A DNA stretch of 64,000 nucleotides from positions 248,001 to 312,000 of the forward strand of contig NZ_WKKF01000002.1 of assembly GCF_009674765.1 (NCBI RefSeq), given 5' to 3'. The notes below the pieces were generated by a model. It made no database searches. It saw only the letters and a program-made list of their open reading frames with translations, and was not told the DNA's origin. This document shows positions 8,422-17,774 of this stretch, piece by piece (within the stretch, counting starts at the first letter, position 1; each line of letters starts with the position of its first letter). The translations under genes were made by a program, and so were the position numbers. Source of the DNA: Metabacillus idriensis. GTDB taxonomy: Bacteria; Bacillota; Bacilli; Bacillales; Bacillaceae.

Positions 8422-9935
8422 CATCCATTCTGCTTACGGCCCTGGTTTTCTCACCTGTCCTTGGCATCATCGTTCTTGCTTTTATGAATAAAGATCAGGA
8501 AACCCCGCTAAAACTGGTCGGATTCTTGGCGACTCTGCCTGCCGTCCTATTATCTGGCATTCTGTTTGCGCAATATCAGCTCGGCAGCGACCTCGCGCGA
8601 TTTGCCGAAAAACATAGATGGATTGCGTTTGGCCAATACAGCGACATGCAGCCTGGGGTGTTTACGGTAGATTATGAGCTTGCACTTGACGGTTTTTCGC
8701 TGATTATGGTGCTGCTCACATCGATTCTCGCGGCTCTCGCTGCAGCGGCCTCTGTTTCCATTAAGAAGAACTGGAAAAGCTATTTTATGCTGCTGCTACT
8801 TCTTGAAGTCGGCATGCTAGGCGTCTTCATGGCCCAGAATCTGATTCTTTTCTTCATCTTCTTTGAAATCACGCTGATTCCGATGTTCTTTCTCATCGGA
8901 AAATGGGGATTCATGGCCCGCGAAAAAGCAGCGTATCAATTTTTGCTGTATAACGGATTTGGGTCAGCGATCCTGCTGATTGTGATCATCCTGCTCTTTT
9001 CTAAAACCGGGACAACAAATATCGATTTGCTCGGCCAATTGCTGAATACGCCGGACGTTCAGCTGATCGGACCGATCTCAGACGATTTTAAGCTTGGATT
9101 GCTGATTGCCCTCATCGCGGCATTTGGAGTAAAGCTTCCGATCTTCCCGCTGCATACGTGGATGCTGCGAGTGCATGTTCAGGCGCCGCCGCCAATTGTG
9201 ATGCTGCATTCGGGCATTCTTTTGAAAATTGGAGCATTCGGTTTAATGAAATTCGGACTTGGCTTATTCCCGGACGAGTTTTCAAAGCTAAGCACGATTT
9301 TAATTGTGCTTGGACTTGTGAATCTTCTGTACGGAGCGTTTCTGGCGCTCATCCAGAATGAGTTGAGAATGGTGCTTGCTTATTCAAGTATTTCGCATAT
9401 GGGAATCGTGCTCATCGGACTTGGCGCATTAAACGAAGCGGGAATACAGGGAGCGATTTTCCAGGTAGTTTCACACGGACTGATCTCTGCCCTGTTGTTT
9501 TTCTTAGTGGGAGTGCTGCTGGAACGAACGCAAACAACGCAGCTGGATCAGCTTTCAGGCTTAGCGAAAGCCATGCCGCTCGCGGCGGGATTTTTACTGG
9601 CAGGGGCAATGGCATCACTTGGTTTACCGGGAATGTCGGGTTTCATCAGTGAACTGACGGCGTTCATGGGGGTTTTCGATCAGCATCCTGAGCTTGGGGC
9701 AATCGGAACAATCGGCATTATTTTGACCGCCGCTTATCTGTTGAGGGCCGTCCTCTCAATTACCTTTGGAGCCGAAAAAAAATCAGAGCATACGCATTAT
9801 GATATGAAGTGGTACGAGATAATCCCAGTAACTGTTTTGCTGTTCTTCATTATTTTGATTGGCGTCTATCCGAATGGACTTTCCGTTCCGCTGCAGCTGA
9901 CAATCGAAACCATCATGAAAGGGATAGGGGGGTGA
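8418..9935 (+). CDS. nuoM: NADH-quinone oxidoreductase subunit M
   Basis: Antiporter-like proton-channel subunit of 505 residues. The helix-5 glutamate (FFEITLIPMFFLIGKWG), the lysine region GVKLPIFPLHTW and the RMVLAYSSISHMG motif are visible. A TTG start at 8418 follows GGGGGGA at seven bases and overlaps the nuoL stop, consistent with coupled translation. Confidence 0.94.
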   Translation: MTSILLTALVFSPVLGIIVLAFMNKDQETPLKLVGFLATLPAVLLSGILFAQYQLGSDLARFAEKHRWIAFGQYSDMQPGVFTVDYELALDGFSLIMVLLTSILAALAAAASVSIKKNWKSYFMLLLLLEVGMLGVFMAQNLILFFIFFEITLIPMFFLIGKWGFMAREKAAYQFLLYNGFGSAILLIVIILLFSKTGTTNIDLLGQLLNTPDVQLIGPISDDFKLGLLIALIAAFGVKLPIFPLHTWMLRVHVQAPPPIVMLHSGILLKIGAFGLMKFGLGLFPDEFSKLSTILIVLGLVNLLYGAFLALIQNELRMVLAYSSISHMGIVLIGLGALNEAGIQGAIFQVVSHGLISALLFFLVGVLLERTQTTQLDQLSGLAKAMPLAAGFLLAGAMASLGLPGMSGFISELTAFMGVFDQHPELGAIGTIGIILTAAYLLRAVLSITFGAEKKSEHTHYDMKWYEIIPVTVLLFFIILIGVYPNGLSVPLQLTIETIMKGIGG

Positions 9936-9941
9936 TGAACA

Positions 9942-11432
9942 ATGGATATGGAAACCTTGCTCAACTATAAATGGAGTGTCATGACACCGGAGTTCATCAT
10001 CCTCGGGACGGCGCTGCTGCTGTCGATTGTGGATCTTTTCATGAAGGAAGGCAAAAGCCGAAAATGGCTCGGATGGATTGGCTTTGCCGGCATTGCGGGC
10101 GCCATAGTTAGTCTTGCTTTCATGATTGGCGCAAAAGATACAGTGATTCTTTATGACACGTTTGTCCTGGATTCCTTTGCAAAAGCATTCAAATTCATTT
10201 TACTGCTTGGAGCAGCGCTTATTTTCCTGCTGGCCATCGATTATGAACCGCGCGAAGGGCTGAAGGAGCGGGGAGAATTCTATTACTTGCTGCTCGCAGC
10301 GCTTCTTGGAGCGATGATGATGGCATCAAGCCGGGATTTAATTACTTTATTTGTCGGCCTTGAGCTGCTGTCTATTTCCTCCTATATACTGGCGGGCTTG
10401 CGCAAAAAAAATCTAAAATCAAACGAATCAGCTCTGAAATATGTGATTAACGGCGGGATCTCAACGGCCATTACGCTTTTTGGGATGAGCTATATTTACG
10501 GTCTGACGGGAACCACAAGCCTGACAGAAATGATTCCGCAGCTGAACGCCTTAACAGAGTCAGGCTATCTCTATATTGCAGGAATATCATTCCTGCTCAT
10601 TTTTGTCGGATTATCCTTTAAGATTGCAACGGTTCCTTTCCACATGTGGGCACCGGATGTGTACGAGGGAGCACCGACACCTGTTACAGCTTTTCTGAGC
10701 GCTGTTTCTAAAACAGCCGGGTTTATTATCATCCTTAGATTATGTTTGTCCGTCTTCGGCAACATTCCAGATGAAGATGGCATGCAGTCGATACTAGTTG
10801 TCTATCAAGGCTTTATCGCCGTTTTGGCTGCGATTACCATGATTGTAGGGAATACGGTCGCCTTAAGGCAGAAGAACATCAAGCGTCTGCTTGCCTATTC
10901 ATCCATTGCACATGCCGGCTATGTGCTTGTCGGTTTTGTATCATTTGGCGGCTACTTTTACTTTGACGCCATCTGGTTCTACTTATTATCGTACGTCATC
11001 ATGAATCTTGGCGCTTTTGCGATTGTGCAGGCTGTAGGAAGAAAAACAGGATCAGAGGATGTCACAGCTTTTGCGGGTCTGTATCACCGTTCGCCGCTTG
11101 CGGCAATCGCCGTCTCTATCTTTATCTTATCGCTTGCTGGACTCCCGGGTACGGCAGGCTTTATCGGGAAAATAACGATTTTCATGAATGCATTCACAAA
11201 CAGCACGCCGCAGATCGTACTTGCTTCTATTATGATTGCGACAACCGTTGTCTCGTACTTTTATTACTTCGGCATCCTCTCCCAGGTCTTTTTTCGGAAA
11301 AAAGAAACCGAGGAGCCGTTTAAATGGAGTGCACCGCTTTTGATCGTGACGGTCATCTGCATGATTGCTACCATTCTGCTTGGAATCTTCCCGGGAGCGG
11401 CATTTGATTTTCTGAACTTGAATATTTCATAA
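9942..11432 (+). CDS. nuoN: NADH-quinone oxidoreductase subunit N
   Basis: Third antiporter-like subunit, 496 residues. It shows the family sequences LFVGLELLSISSYILAGL (helix-5 Glu), KIATVPFHMWAPDVYEGAPTP and RLLAYSSIAHAGY. The ATG follows AGGGGGGTGATGAACA. It closes the operon; a hairpin terminator follows at 11491. No nuoE, nuoF or nuoG gene is present anywhere in the operon, so the NADH-oxidising module is missing, as is usual in Bacillaceae. Confidence 0.94.
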   Translation: MDMETLLNYKWSVMTPEFIILGTALLLSIVDLFMKEGKSRKWLGWIGFAGIAGAIVSLAFMIGAKDTVILYDTFVLDSFAKAFKFILLLGAALIFLLAIDYEPREGLKERGEFYYLLLAALLGAMMMASSRDLITLFVGLELLSISSYILAGLRKKNLKSNESALKYVINGGISTAITLFGMSYIYGLTGTTSLTEMIPQLNALTESGYLYIAGISFLLIFVGLSFKIATVPFHMWAPDVYEGAPTPVTAFLSAVSKTAGFIIILRLCLSVFGNIPDEDGMQSILVVYQGFIAVLAAITMIVGNTVALRQKNIKRLLAYSSIAHAGYVLVGFVSFGGYFYFDAIWFYLLSYVIMNLGAFAIVQAVGRKTGSEDVTAFAGLYHRSPLAAIAVSIFILSLAGLPGTAGFIGKITIFMNAFTNSTPQIVLASIMIATTVVSYFYYFGILSQVFFRKKETEEPFKWSAPLLIVTVICMIATILLGIFPGAAFDFLNLNIS

Positions 11433-11490
11433 ATTTGCCACTAATCTTTACAAAAAAACCATCAAAGTGAGAGCAGAATTTTATATAATG

Positions 11491-11519
11491 GAAGAGGTGT
11501 AAAAGCCTCTTCTTTTTTT
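11491..11519 (+). terminator. Rho-independent terminator of the nuo operon
   Basis: Stem GAAGAGG (11491-11497) pairs with CCTCTTC (11505-11511) around an 8-nt loop and is followed by a run of T. Confidence 0.85.
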
Positions 11520-11580
11520 GTTTTCGTAAAAAGTGCTATGCTTGCTCTAAGAATAGCTACATATAGGAGTTGTTAAACCT

Positions 11581-11811
11581 ATGCTTGATTTTAATCAGCA
11601 AGCACTGCTTGGCCTTTTGTCACATCTTGTATTCATTCCGGTTACATGGTGGGCACTGCAGGCGCTGCATATTGAAAAAGCCATGAAAAAAGGAAAAGTC
11701 ATGCAAGCGCGTGCGCTGCTGATCCTGCTGACGATCGCCATCTCAGGCGCTGTAAGCAACTTTTTTCTTGATTATTTAATATGGTCCCGCCAGCTGCCTT
11801 TTTTATTTTAA
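11581..11811 (+). CDS. ywzB: YwzB family small membrane protein (DUF1146)
   Basis: 76 residues with two predicted helices, about 10-30 and 45-68, and the YwzB-like ending with the SNFFLDYLIWSRQLPFLF segment. In B. subtilis ywzB lies just before ywmB and murAA, and the order here is the same, though complex I replaces the ATP synthase operon on the left. The ATG follows TAGGAG at fair spacing. The function of the family is unknown. Confidence 0.85.
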   Translation: MLDFNQQALLGLLSHLVFIPVTWWALQALHIEKAMKKGKVMQARALLILLTIAISGAVSNFFLDYLIWSRQLPFLF

Positions 11812-11997
11812 CGAACTTTTCAGTCAGCAAAAGGCATCCGCTTTTGTGATTCTAACGTTTAACTAATAAAGAACAGGGGAATATGACCTACAGATTACCT
11901 CAGGACAGCATGAACTTGTCTAACAATGACGACTTTTTCCACGTATACGCCCTTCTCAAACGGTAACAATGTTACTAAGGAGAGGACGTGGGTTACG

Positions 11998-12738
11998 ATG
12001 AAGAAAGTCAGTCTGGCAATTATTATCTTTTTATTATTTCTTACAGGTACGGCTGTTGCCCAAGCTATTGGGTCGGACAAGAAAGAAGCTGAAATTGGAA
12101 CGATTGTAGAAGGCATGGAAGCACAGGGAATTGATGTTAAAAAGTGGTCGATGTATTCAAAAAAAATGATTTCCGCTGAGGATCAATCTTTTGAAGAATT
12201 AACGAAACTTTTACAAACTCAATTTCGTCATTATAAGTGGTCGAATGAACGTGCGGATGGCAAGCTACATAAAGCATCGGGAATCTTTTTTAACGAAAAG
12301 ACGGGATTTACAGAAAAGCTTCAAATTCAGTCAACCGACACAAACGGACAAAAACAATCGTATATCTTGTATGAGCTCAGCGGGGAAGGTTCAGGGAAAA
12401 ATTGGACGCAGCTATATGAGTATGCGCAAGCTCATAGTTTCGACATTTTCCATGAAAATCCTACAATTTTCACTTGTGTAAATGGACAGCTTGATGATAA
12501 GATGAGTAGTGTTTTGCAATTGAAAGTCAATGGTTTGCTTAAACAATTTAACGCGGTGCCAGTTGAACAGCTTAAAGAAGAATCGTTCATCTCAGTATCC
12601 GCACTTACGTCAGATTGGGATCAGCTGATTCCAACAGATGAAGGCAGCATGAATATTCAAATTGCGCTCAGAGGCGCAGGATTGGGCGGTAATACTAGCG
12701 TTACAGTAGGAACACCAATCATAACGTCTGAATATTAA
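11998..12738 (+). CDS. ywmB: YwmB family secreted protein (DUF1779)
   Basis: The mature start is chosen at ATG 11998 ([17 protein letters not shown]), which follows AAGGAGAGGACG and gives a clear signal peptide cleaved near AVAQA. Earlier in-frame ATGs lack ribosome sites. The 246-residue protein is placed by synteny between ywzB and murAA and by its general resemblance to YwmB, a poorly studied extracytoplasmic protein whose database label refers to a TATA-box-binding-like fold. No catalytic motif is visible. It is probably cotranscribed with murAA, 32 nt downstream. Confidence 0.78.
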   Translation: MKKVSLAIIIFLLFLTGTAVAQAIGSDKKEAEIGTIVEGMEAQGIDVKKWSMYSKKMISAEDQSFEELTKLLQTQFRHYKWSNERADGKLHKASGIFFNEKTGFTEKLQIQSTDTNGQKQSYILYELSGEGSGKNWTQLYEYAQAHSFDIFHENPTIFTCVNGQLDDKMSSVLQLKVNGLLKQFNAVPVEQLKEESFISVSALTSDWDQLIPTDEGSMNIQIALRGAGLGGNTSVTVGTPIITSEY

Positions 12739-12770
12739 TATATAGAAATTGGGACGCGGAGGGGAAGACC

Positions 12771-14075
12771 TTGGAAAAAATCATCGTCCGCGGCGGTCGT
12801 AAGTTAAACGGTACTGTTAAAGTAGAAGGTGCTAAAAATGCCGTTTTACCAGTAATCGCTGCATCTTTATTAGCCAGTGAACAAAAAAGCATAATTTGTG
12901 ATGTGCCTACGCTCTCCGATGTGTATACAATCAATGAAGTGCTGCGCCATTTAGGTGCAGAAGTACACTTTGAAAATAACCAAGTGTTTGTAGATGCATC
13001 TAAAGAGCTAAATATGGAAGCTCCTTTCGAATATGTACGCAAAATGCGTGCTTCTGTTTTAGTTATGGGTCCATTACTTGCCAGAAATGGCCGTGCACGA
13101 GTGGCATTGCCAGGCGGCTGTGCGATTGGATCACGTCCAATTGATCAACATTTAAAAGGCTTCGAAGCAATGGGAGCTACTATCAAAGTTGGGAACGGAT
13201 TTATCGACGCTGAAGTCTCTGGAAGACTTCGCGGGGCAAAAATCTATTTAGATTTCCCAAGCGTTGGAGCAACTGAAAATATCATCATGGCTGCAGCTCT
13301 AGCAGAAGGCACGACTATCTTAGAGAACGTAGCAAAAGAACCGGAAATCGTTGACCTTGCCAATTACATTAATGCAATGGGCGGCAAAGTACGCGGAGCC
13401 GGAACAGGCACAATTCGCATTGAAGGTGTAGAAACACTTAAAGGCGTTAAGCATCATATCATTCCTGACCGCATTGAAGCTGGAACTTTCATGGTTGCAG
13501 CAGCTATTACAGGCGGAAATGTATTGGTTCGCGGTGCTGTGCCGGAACACTTAACTTCTTTGATCGCAAAAATGGAAGAAATGGGCGTTCAAATTTCTGA
13601 AGAAGAAGACGGACTTCGTGTCATCGGACCAGAAAAACTGAAATCCATCGACATTAAAACAATGCCTCATCCAGGCTTCCCGACAGACATGCAATCTCAA
13701 ATGATGGCATTGCTGCTGAGAGCTGAAGGCACTTCCATGATTACGGAAACTGTTTTCGAAAACCGCTTCATGCACGTGGAAGAATTCCGCCGCATGAATG
13801 GGGATATTAAAATTGAGGGCCGTTCAGTTATCATCAATGGTCCAGTTAATATGCAAGGTGCAGAAGTGGCAGCAACAGACTTGCGCGCTGGAGCAGCACT
13901 TGTTCTTGCAGGTTTAGTTGCAGACGGCTATACTCGTGTAACAGAGCTTAAGCACGTTGACCGCGGATACGTTGACTTCCACGGCAAACTTGCTGGAATC
14001 GGTGCTGACATCGAACGCATCACTGAAGAGAGCACTGTTAAATCCGAGCAGGCTGTAAGCGACATGAACGCATAA
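12771..14075 (+). CDS. murAA: UDP-N-acetylglucosamine 1-carboxyvinyltransferase
   Basis: MurA catalyses the first committed step of peptidoglycan synthesis, transfer of enolpyruvate from PEP to UDP-GlcNAc. The protein has 434 residues, usual for the family. It shows the N-terminal [17 protein letters not shown] substrate loop and the active-site cysteine (Cys117) in [15 protein letters not shown], which is also the fosfomycin target. TTG start at 12771 after GGAGGGGAAG. In B. subtilis murAA is followed directly by spoIID; here a repeat and a VanZ-like gene intervene. Confidence 0.95.
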   Translation: MEKIIVRGGRKLNGTVKVEGAKNAVLPVIAASLLASEQKSIICDVPTLSDVYTINEVLRHLGAEVHFENNQVFVDASKELNMEAPFEYVRKMRASVLVMGPLLARNGRARVALPGGCAIGSRPIDQHLKGFEAMGATIKVGNGFIDAEVSGRLRGAKIYLDFPSVGATENIIMAAALAEGTTILENVAKEPEIVDLANYINAMGGKVRGAGTGTIRIEGVETLKGVKHHIIPDRIEAGTFMVAAAITGGNVLVRGAVPEHLTSLIAKMEEMGVQISEEEDGLRVIGPEKLKSIDIKTMPHPGFPTDMQSQMMALLLRAEGTSMITETVFENRFMHVEEFRRMNGDIKIEGRSVIINGPVNMQGAEVAATDLRAGAALVLAGLVADGYTRVTELKHVDRGYVDFHGKLAGIGADIERITEESTVKSEQAVSDMNA

Positions 14076-14089
14076 AATACGTACATCTA

Positions 14090-14126
14090 AAGAAGTTGGA
14101 GTCCTCGGATTCCAGCTTCTTTTTTG
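14090..14126 (+). terminator. Terminator after murAA
   Basis: AAGAAG.TTGGA pairs with TCCA.CTTCTT around a ten-base loop and is followed by six T. Confidence 0.85.
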
Positions 14127-14156
14127 TTTAGGGAAGTATAAAATTTTTATGCATCG

Positions 14157-14280
14157 ATGTCTAGCTCCATCGCTCAGGCTCCTCGGCCAGAACAAATCCG
14201 TCAAAAAAGGCGGGACCCGGACTTTTCTGCCGGATTCATAACTGTCTGTCAGAGCTAAACGGGCGCTTCCGCTTTTCTTG
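14157..14280 (+). repeat. Family A structured repeat, single copy
   Basis: It starts TGTCTAGCTCCATCGC, passes through CCTCGGCCAGAAC and ends GCTAAACGGGCGCTTCCGC. Its inner hairpin is AATCCG...AAAAG / CTTTT...CGGATT, a different sequence from the other copies but still paired. It fills most of the gap between the murAA terminator and the next gene; the remaining AT-rich bases to 14380 show nothing else. Confidence 0.82.
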
Positions 14281-14398
14281 TAAAAGAAAAATACTTTATT
14301 AGTGTTGGTGTTTTTATTATGATTTATACATCACATATCACGTTTTTTTGCATAAAATAAACAGCAATTGACGACGATGAATGCGAGGGAGGGTTTTT

Positions 14399-14836
14399 AT
14401 GAAATTCTTGACGGCTTTATTTTTAATCATCGCATTTTCATTGTTCTCGTTTACGAGTGATTTACTGTCTTTGCTGACGGGTGATTATATCGGACTCACC
14501 ATTCGGAGAGACCCCGATTTTTCAGACTTATTTATCTATCATGATATTGCCCTGCACAGTAAGTTTTATGTGATCACAAAAATGGGGCACGCCTTTTTCT
14601 TTCTTTTTTTTACGATGATCATGACTTACATGTATCGGATGCGCACAGCGATCTTATGGGCGGTGTTCCTCGCTGCATCATCAGAGATCCTCCAGCTGTA
14701 TACAATGCGCAGCGGCAGGATTGTTGATATGATCTATGACCTGTCAGGAGCATTAGCAGGAATTATTCTAATTAAACTCATTTCAGCTTATTCAAAACAC
14801 GTGCAAATTGTCGAAGGAAATCGGCAGAAAATGTAG
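14399..14836 (+). CDS. VanZ-like membrane protein
   Basis: 145 residues with about four hydrophobic segments. The VanZ pattern is visible: KMGHAFFFLFF in the middle and SSEILQLYTMRSGRIVDMI then LSGALAG near the end. VanZ gives low-level teicoplanin resistance in enterococci, but most family members have no known role. The start ATG 14399 follows GAGGGAGGG; an ATG at 14381 overlaps that site. It is not at this place in B. subtilis. A second VanZ-like gene (ywnJ) lies 4 kb downstream. Confidence 0.75.
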   Translation: MKFLTALFLIIAFSLFSFTSDLLSLLTGDYIGLTIRRDPDFSDLFIYHDIALHSKFYVITKMGHAFFFLFFTMIMTYMYRMRTAILWAVFLAASSEILQLYTMRSGRIVDMIYDLSGALAGIILIKLISAYSKHVQIVEGNRQKM

Positions 14837-14886
14837 AAATAGACAGTGGAAGCAAAAGGGAATTCTTCAGATTAAAGCGTTTTTCA

Positions 14887-14916
14887 GTCATAAATGGTTG
14901 TCCACCTCCATAGTAT
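14887..14916 (+). promoter_or_regulatory. Sigma-E promoter of spoIID
   Basis: GTCATAAA (14887-14894), a 14-nt spacer and CATAGTAT (14909-14916) match the -35/-10 pattern and spacing of the mother-cell factor sigma-E, which drives spoIID in B. subtilis. It lies 45 bp before the start codon. Confidence 0.7.
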
Positions 14917-14960
14917 TGAGTAGAGACGGTAAACGACATATCGGATATGGAGGCTCTTAG

Positions 14961-15980
14961 ATGAAATCTTGGAAACCAATACTTTTAGTTCTTGCCGGAT
15001 TATTTCTCATCATATTAATGATCCCAACCCTGTTAGTCGCCCCTTTTATGAATCAAACCAAGGGTGAGCTATCAGAAGACCTTCAAGCCAAAAAGGATGA
15101 ACAAGTCATGCTGGCCAAATCAATCATTGATGTACCCGTGTACCGCAGCGGTTCGGAAAAAATCGAAAACATTCCATTAGAAGAATACGTCATCGGTGTC
15201 GTTGCCTCAGAAATGCCTGCAGATTTTGAAGACGAAGCGCTGAAAGCCCAGGCACTGGCAGCCCGGACTTATATCGTAAAACAATTAATGAGTGAACAAA
15301 CGATAAGTGTCCCAACTGGTGCAGTCGTCAGTGACACGACCGCCCATCAGGTGTTTAAAAGTGATGCAGAGCTGAAAAAGCAGTGGGGCAAGGACTATGA
15401 TTGGAAAATCAAAAAGGTGTACAATGCAGTTGCCACTACACAAGGTCAAATCTTAACATATGAAAACAAACCAATTGAAGCCTCCTTTTTCTCAACAAGC
15501 AACGGTTACACTGAAAACTCAGAGGAATACTGGGCAGCATCCCTGCCTTATTTAAAAAGCGTTGAAAGTCCATGGGACGAAAAATCACCAAAATACTATG
15601 ACCGAATCGCCATCAAAGTGAGCGATTTCGAGAAGAAACTTGGAGTGACACTTGATTCAGACGGAGAAGTAGGAAAAGTTATTGAACGAACCTCAGGCAA
15701 ACGAGTAGCCCAGGTCGACATCAACGGCAAAAAACTGAACGGCCGCGAAATCCGTGAAAAGCTGGGCCTCCGCTCAAGCGACTTCACCTGGCAGCTTAAA
15801 GGCGATCAAGTTCTCATCACTACAAAAGGCTTTGGCCACGGCGTCGGCATGAGCCAATACGGAGCCAACTTCATGGCCCAGGACGGAAAAAAATACAAAG
15901 ACATCGTCAGCTACTATTACCAGGGAGCACAAGTGGCGAATGTCGAACCGTTTGTTACGCAGTTTACGGCTCGGAATTAA
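14961..15980 (+). CDS. spoIID: Stage II sporulation protein D, peptidoglycan lytic enzyme
   Basis: SpoIID is a mother-cell membrane-anchored lytic transglycosylase that, with SpoIIM and SpoIIP, drives engulfment. The 339-residue protein has one N-terminal anchor (about 6-29) and the SpoIID domain with IPLEEYVIGVVASEMPA, the family's catalytic Glu region, AARTYIVKQ, and GHGVGMSQYGANFMA near the end. ATG follows ATATGGAGGC. A sigma-E promoter precedes it and a strong terminator follows, so it is monocistronic. Confidence 0.94.
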   Translation: MKSWKPILLVLAGLFLIILMIPTLLVAPFMNQTKGELSEDLQAKKDEQVMLAKSIIDVPVYRSGSEKIENIPLEEYVIGVVASEMPADFEDEALKAQALAARTYIVKQLMSEQTISVPTGAVVSDTTAHQVFKSDAELKKQWGKDYDWKIKKVYNAVATTQGQILTYENKPIEASFFSTSNGYTENSEEYWAASLPYLKSVESPWDEKSPKYYDRIAIKVSDFEKKLGVTLDSDGEVGKVIERTSGKRVAQVDINGKKLNGREIREKLGLRSSDFTWQLKGDQVLITTKGFGHGVGMSQYGANFMAQDGKKYKDIVSYYYQGAQVANVEPFVTQFTARN

Positions 15981-15987
15981 GTGGGGA

Positions 15988-16016
15988 GCGCAGGGGATTT
16001 TTGCCTGCGCTTTTTT
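15988..16016 (+). terminator. Terminator after spoIID
   Basis: GCGCAGG (15988-15994) pairs with CCTGCGC (16004-16010), then six T. From here to 16277 I see no convincing gene. Confidence 0.88.
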
Positions 16017-16277
16017 GTGTGTGGGTAAATAAAGTGTGGAGTACAATAAGATGAATCGAAATCAATTTAATTTCACAGAAGAATGGTCTTTATCTAGTTG
16101 CTCTTGGCACATTGATTTCTTTTGAAGTGTAGAAGTAAATATTTTGTAGCGTGCGAACCCTCAATATAAAGGTTACTATCCAAAACTTGTGTTTCACTAT
16201 TCGCTTGAGGCCTGTAACTCCTCGCTTATAGTTATGGTTTTATCATTAGAAATATAAAAATTCAAAACTTTTCTTTT

Positions 16278-17009
16278 CTAGTGGAGAATAGGTGGAAGGT
16301 TTTGGAGATTGTTTGTGTCTTTCATGCTTACATGTAGTTCATTCATATCATTAACAGCTGCATAAAAGACATCCTTTACATCGAAAATATCTTTTCTTTC
16401 TAACTCCTCATAAAGCCATGATTCATTTAAATTTCTTGAATAAAGGATTTTTCCATAGATCTCTCCATCAATAACAACTGGTACATCAATTCCCTTATTT
16501 AAAACATTCGGTTGTGGCAGAGTATGTTCGACGCGTGCATTTTCCTTTTCAGGATACAATTTAACAGATAAATATCCATTTGCTTCAACTATAGCTAATT
16601 CAACATCCTTTACATTGAAAATTTGTTGTTCTCTTAACATCTGTAAAATGTTATCGATCGAATACTGTATTTTTTTCATTTTGTTCACTAAAAATTGTCC
16701 TTGATAAATGACTATTGTAGGTTCAAATGTTAACAAACGGCCTATTTTCCGATTTTTGATTTTCCAAGTCGCAGTAAATTTCTGTAGTAAAGCTATTGCA
16801 ATAATGGCAATCGCTGTATAAATATGATTAATCTTTGGATCTGCAATATCAGCACCAACTACAGCACCCAAAGTTAAAATGACTAAAAAATCAAACACCG
16901 GCAATTCACCTATGGAGCGTTTCCCCATATAAACGGTTGCAAATAGTGCTAGTGGCAAAATGGTGACAATTCGGCCTAAAACTTTTAATATTTGTAATGT
17001 ATATTCCAT
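16278..17009 (-). CDS. DUF421/YetF family membrane protein
   Basis: 243 residues. Three N-terminal helices (about 10-30, 37-55, 60-77) are followed by a cytoplasmic part with the family pattern FEPTIVIYQGQFLVNKMKK and DNILQMLREQQIFNVKDVELAIVEANG. Members such as YetF, YdfR and YrbG are widespread in Bacilli, some in sporulation regulons, but their biochemistry is not settled. The ATG follows GAGGTGAT. The gene is more AT-rich than spoIID and stands alone on its strand, so it may be a local insertion relative to B. subtilis. Confidence 0.82.
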   Translation of the reverse strand: MEYTLQILKVLGRIVTILPLALFATVYMGKRSIGELPVFDFLVILTLGAVVGADIADPKINHIYTAIAIIAIALLQKFTATWKIKNRKIGRLLTFEPTIVIYQGQFLVNKMKKIQYSIDNILQMLREQQIFNVKDVELAIVEANGYLSVKLYPEKENARVEHTLPQPNVLNKGIDVPVVIDGEIYGKILYSRNLNESWLYEELERKDIFDVKDVFYAAVNDMNELHVSMKDTNNLQNLPPILH

Positions 17010-17168
17010 GAAATCACCTCATATAGGGAACTTTACATTTTAATATGACACAGTTATGTATTAATTATTTACATGCCAATGGAAAGATAAAAAAGCTCTA
17101 GACAGTCCTTATCTCTACAGCTGAATTTCTTCACATTTATTTTCTAAATATTTGAAAGGAGGATAGTA

Positions 17169-17240
17169 ATGATAATGAATGAAAGCTCTAAATTATTCAA
17201 TTATATGGCGCAATTCTATAGAAGGAGGAAGCAGGAGTGA
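17169..17240 (+). CDS. Possible 23-residue peptide
   Basis: ATG 17169 follows an excellent ribosome site (GAAAGGAGGATAGTA) and opens a frame reading MIMNESSKLFNYMAQFYRRR and a few more residues, basic at the end. I do not recognise it. A near-perfect ribosome site is the only argument, so this is tentative. Confidence 0.3.
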   Translation: MIMNESSKLFNYMAQFYRRRKQE

Positions 17241-17265
17241 GAAGGTGAAGGTTATTAGGAAAGAT

Positions 17266-17288
17266 AGAAAACGCCCCAAAAAGGCGTT
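17266..17288 (-). terminator. Terminator of the small minus-strand gene at 17293
   Basis: Read on the minus strand: AACGCC, a seven-base loop, GGCGTT, then TTTTC. It begins five bases beyond the stop codon. Confidence 0.75.
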
Positions 17289-17292
17289 CAAT

Positions 17293-17442
17293 TTAATCAT
17301 TATTATTGACTTTACCATCGTTCCCCTTATCAATACCAGTAACATTATTAACTACTTGAGCAACCAAGTTTAACCCCTGATCTACAGGATTCATTGAATC
17401 TGATTTTTGATCAATATCTTTTGATTTTTCTTGTCTTTTCAT
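17293..17442 (-). CDS. Small hydrophilic protein, 49 residues
   Basis: The minus strand carries TTGGAGGCGATAAAA followed by ATG and 49 codons, closed by TAA and a hairpin terminator, so it is a complete gene unit. The sequence begins MKRQEKSKDIDQKSDSMN, has a mildly hydrophobic centre (LNLVAQVVNNVTGI) and ends in Asn/Asp (GKVNNND). I do not recognise a family. It resembles no known ribosomal or spore-coat protein that I can recall. Confidence 0.65.
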   Translation of the reverse strand: MKRQEKSKDIDQKSDSMNPVDQGLNLVAQVVNNVTGIDKGNDGKVNNND

Positions 17443-17680
17443 TTTTATCGCCTCCAATAGTTAGGATTGATCATAAATCAAAAAATATTACAAATTAATA
17501 TTGGTACACAGTACTAAAATTTGGATACAGTGCAAAATATGTGTTTCTTATTTTATATAAACTTAAATACAAACTAAAAATGGCAGTGGTATTACCAGTA
17601 AAATTAAATGTACTCTGATGACCGGCAAAAACACGCTGAAATTTATGCGAATTTATATGGTTTCCCTACTAAAACATCAA

Positions 17681-17718
17681 AATAGCATACCAAAAGCTAT
17701 GCTAATCGGTATGCTATT
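17681..17718. other. Hairpin with 11-bp stem
   Basis: AATAGCATACC (17681-17691) and GGTATGCTATT (17708-17718) are perfectly complementary around a 16-nt loop. It lies between two minus-strand genes in an otherwise featureless AT-rich gap (17443-17774). It lacks a clean T-run on either side, so it may be a weak terminator for ywnH or a protein site. Confidence 0.55.
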
Positions 17719-17774
17719 TATACAGTTAATTAATATGTTTGAACCTCTGAATTACCCCCAGTCTCGTTTTTAAG

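Noticed and set aside
17179-17373. 64-codon plus-strand frame overlapping the 49-residue minus-strand gene
   Set aside because: No ribosome site for its ATG; the minus-strand gene has a ribosome site and terminator.
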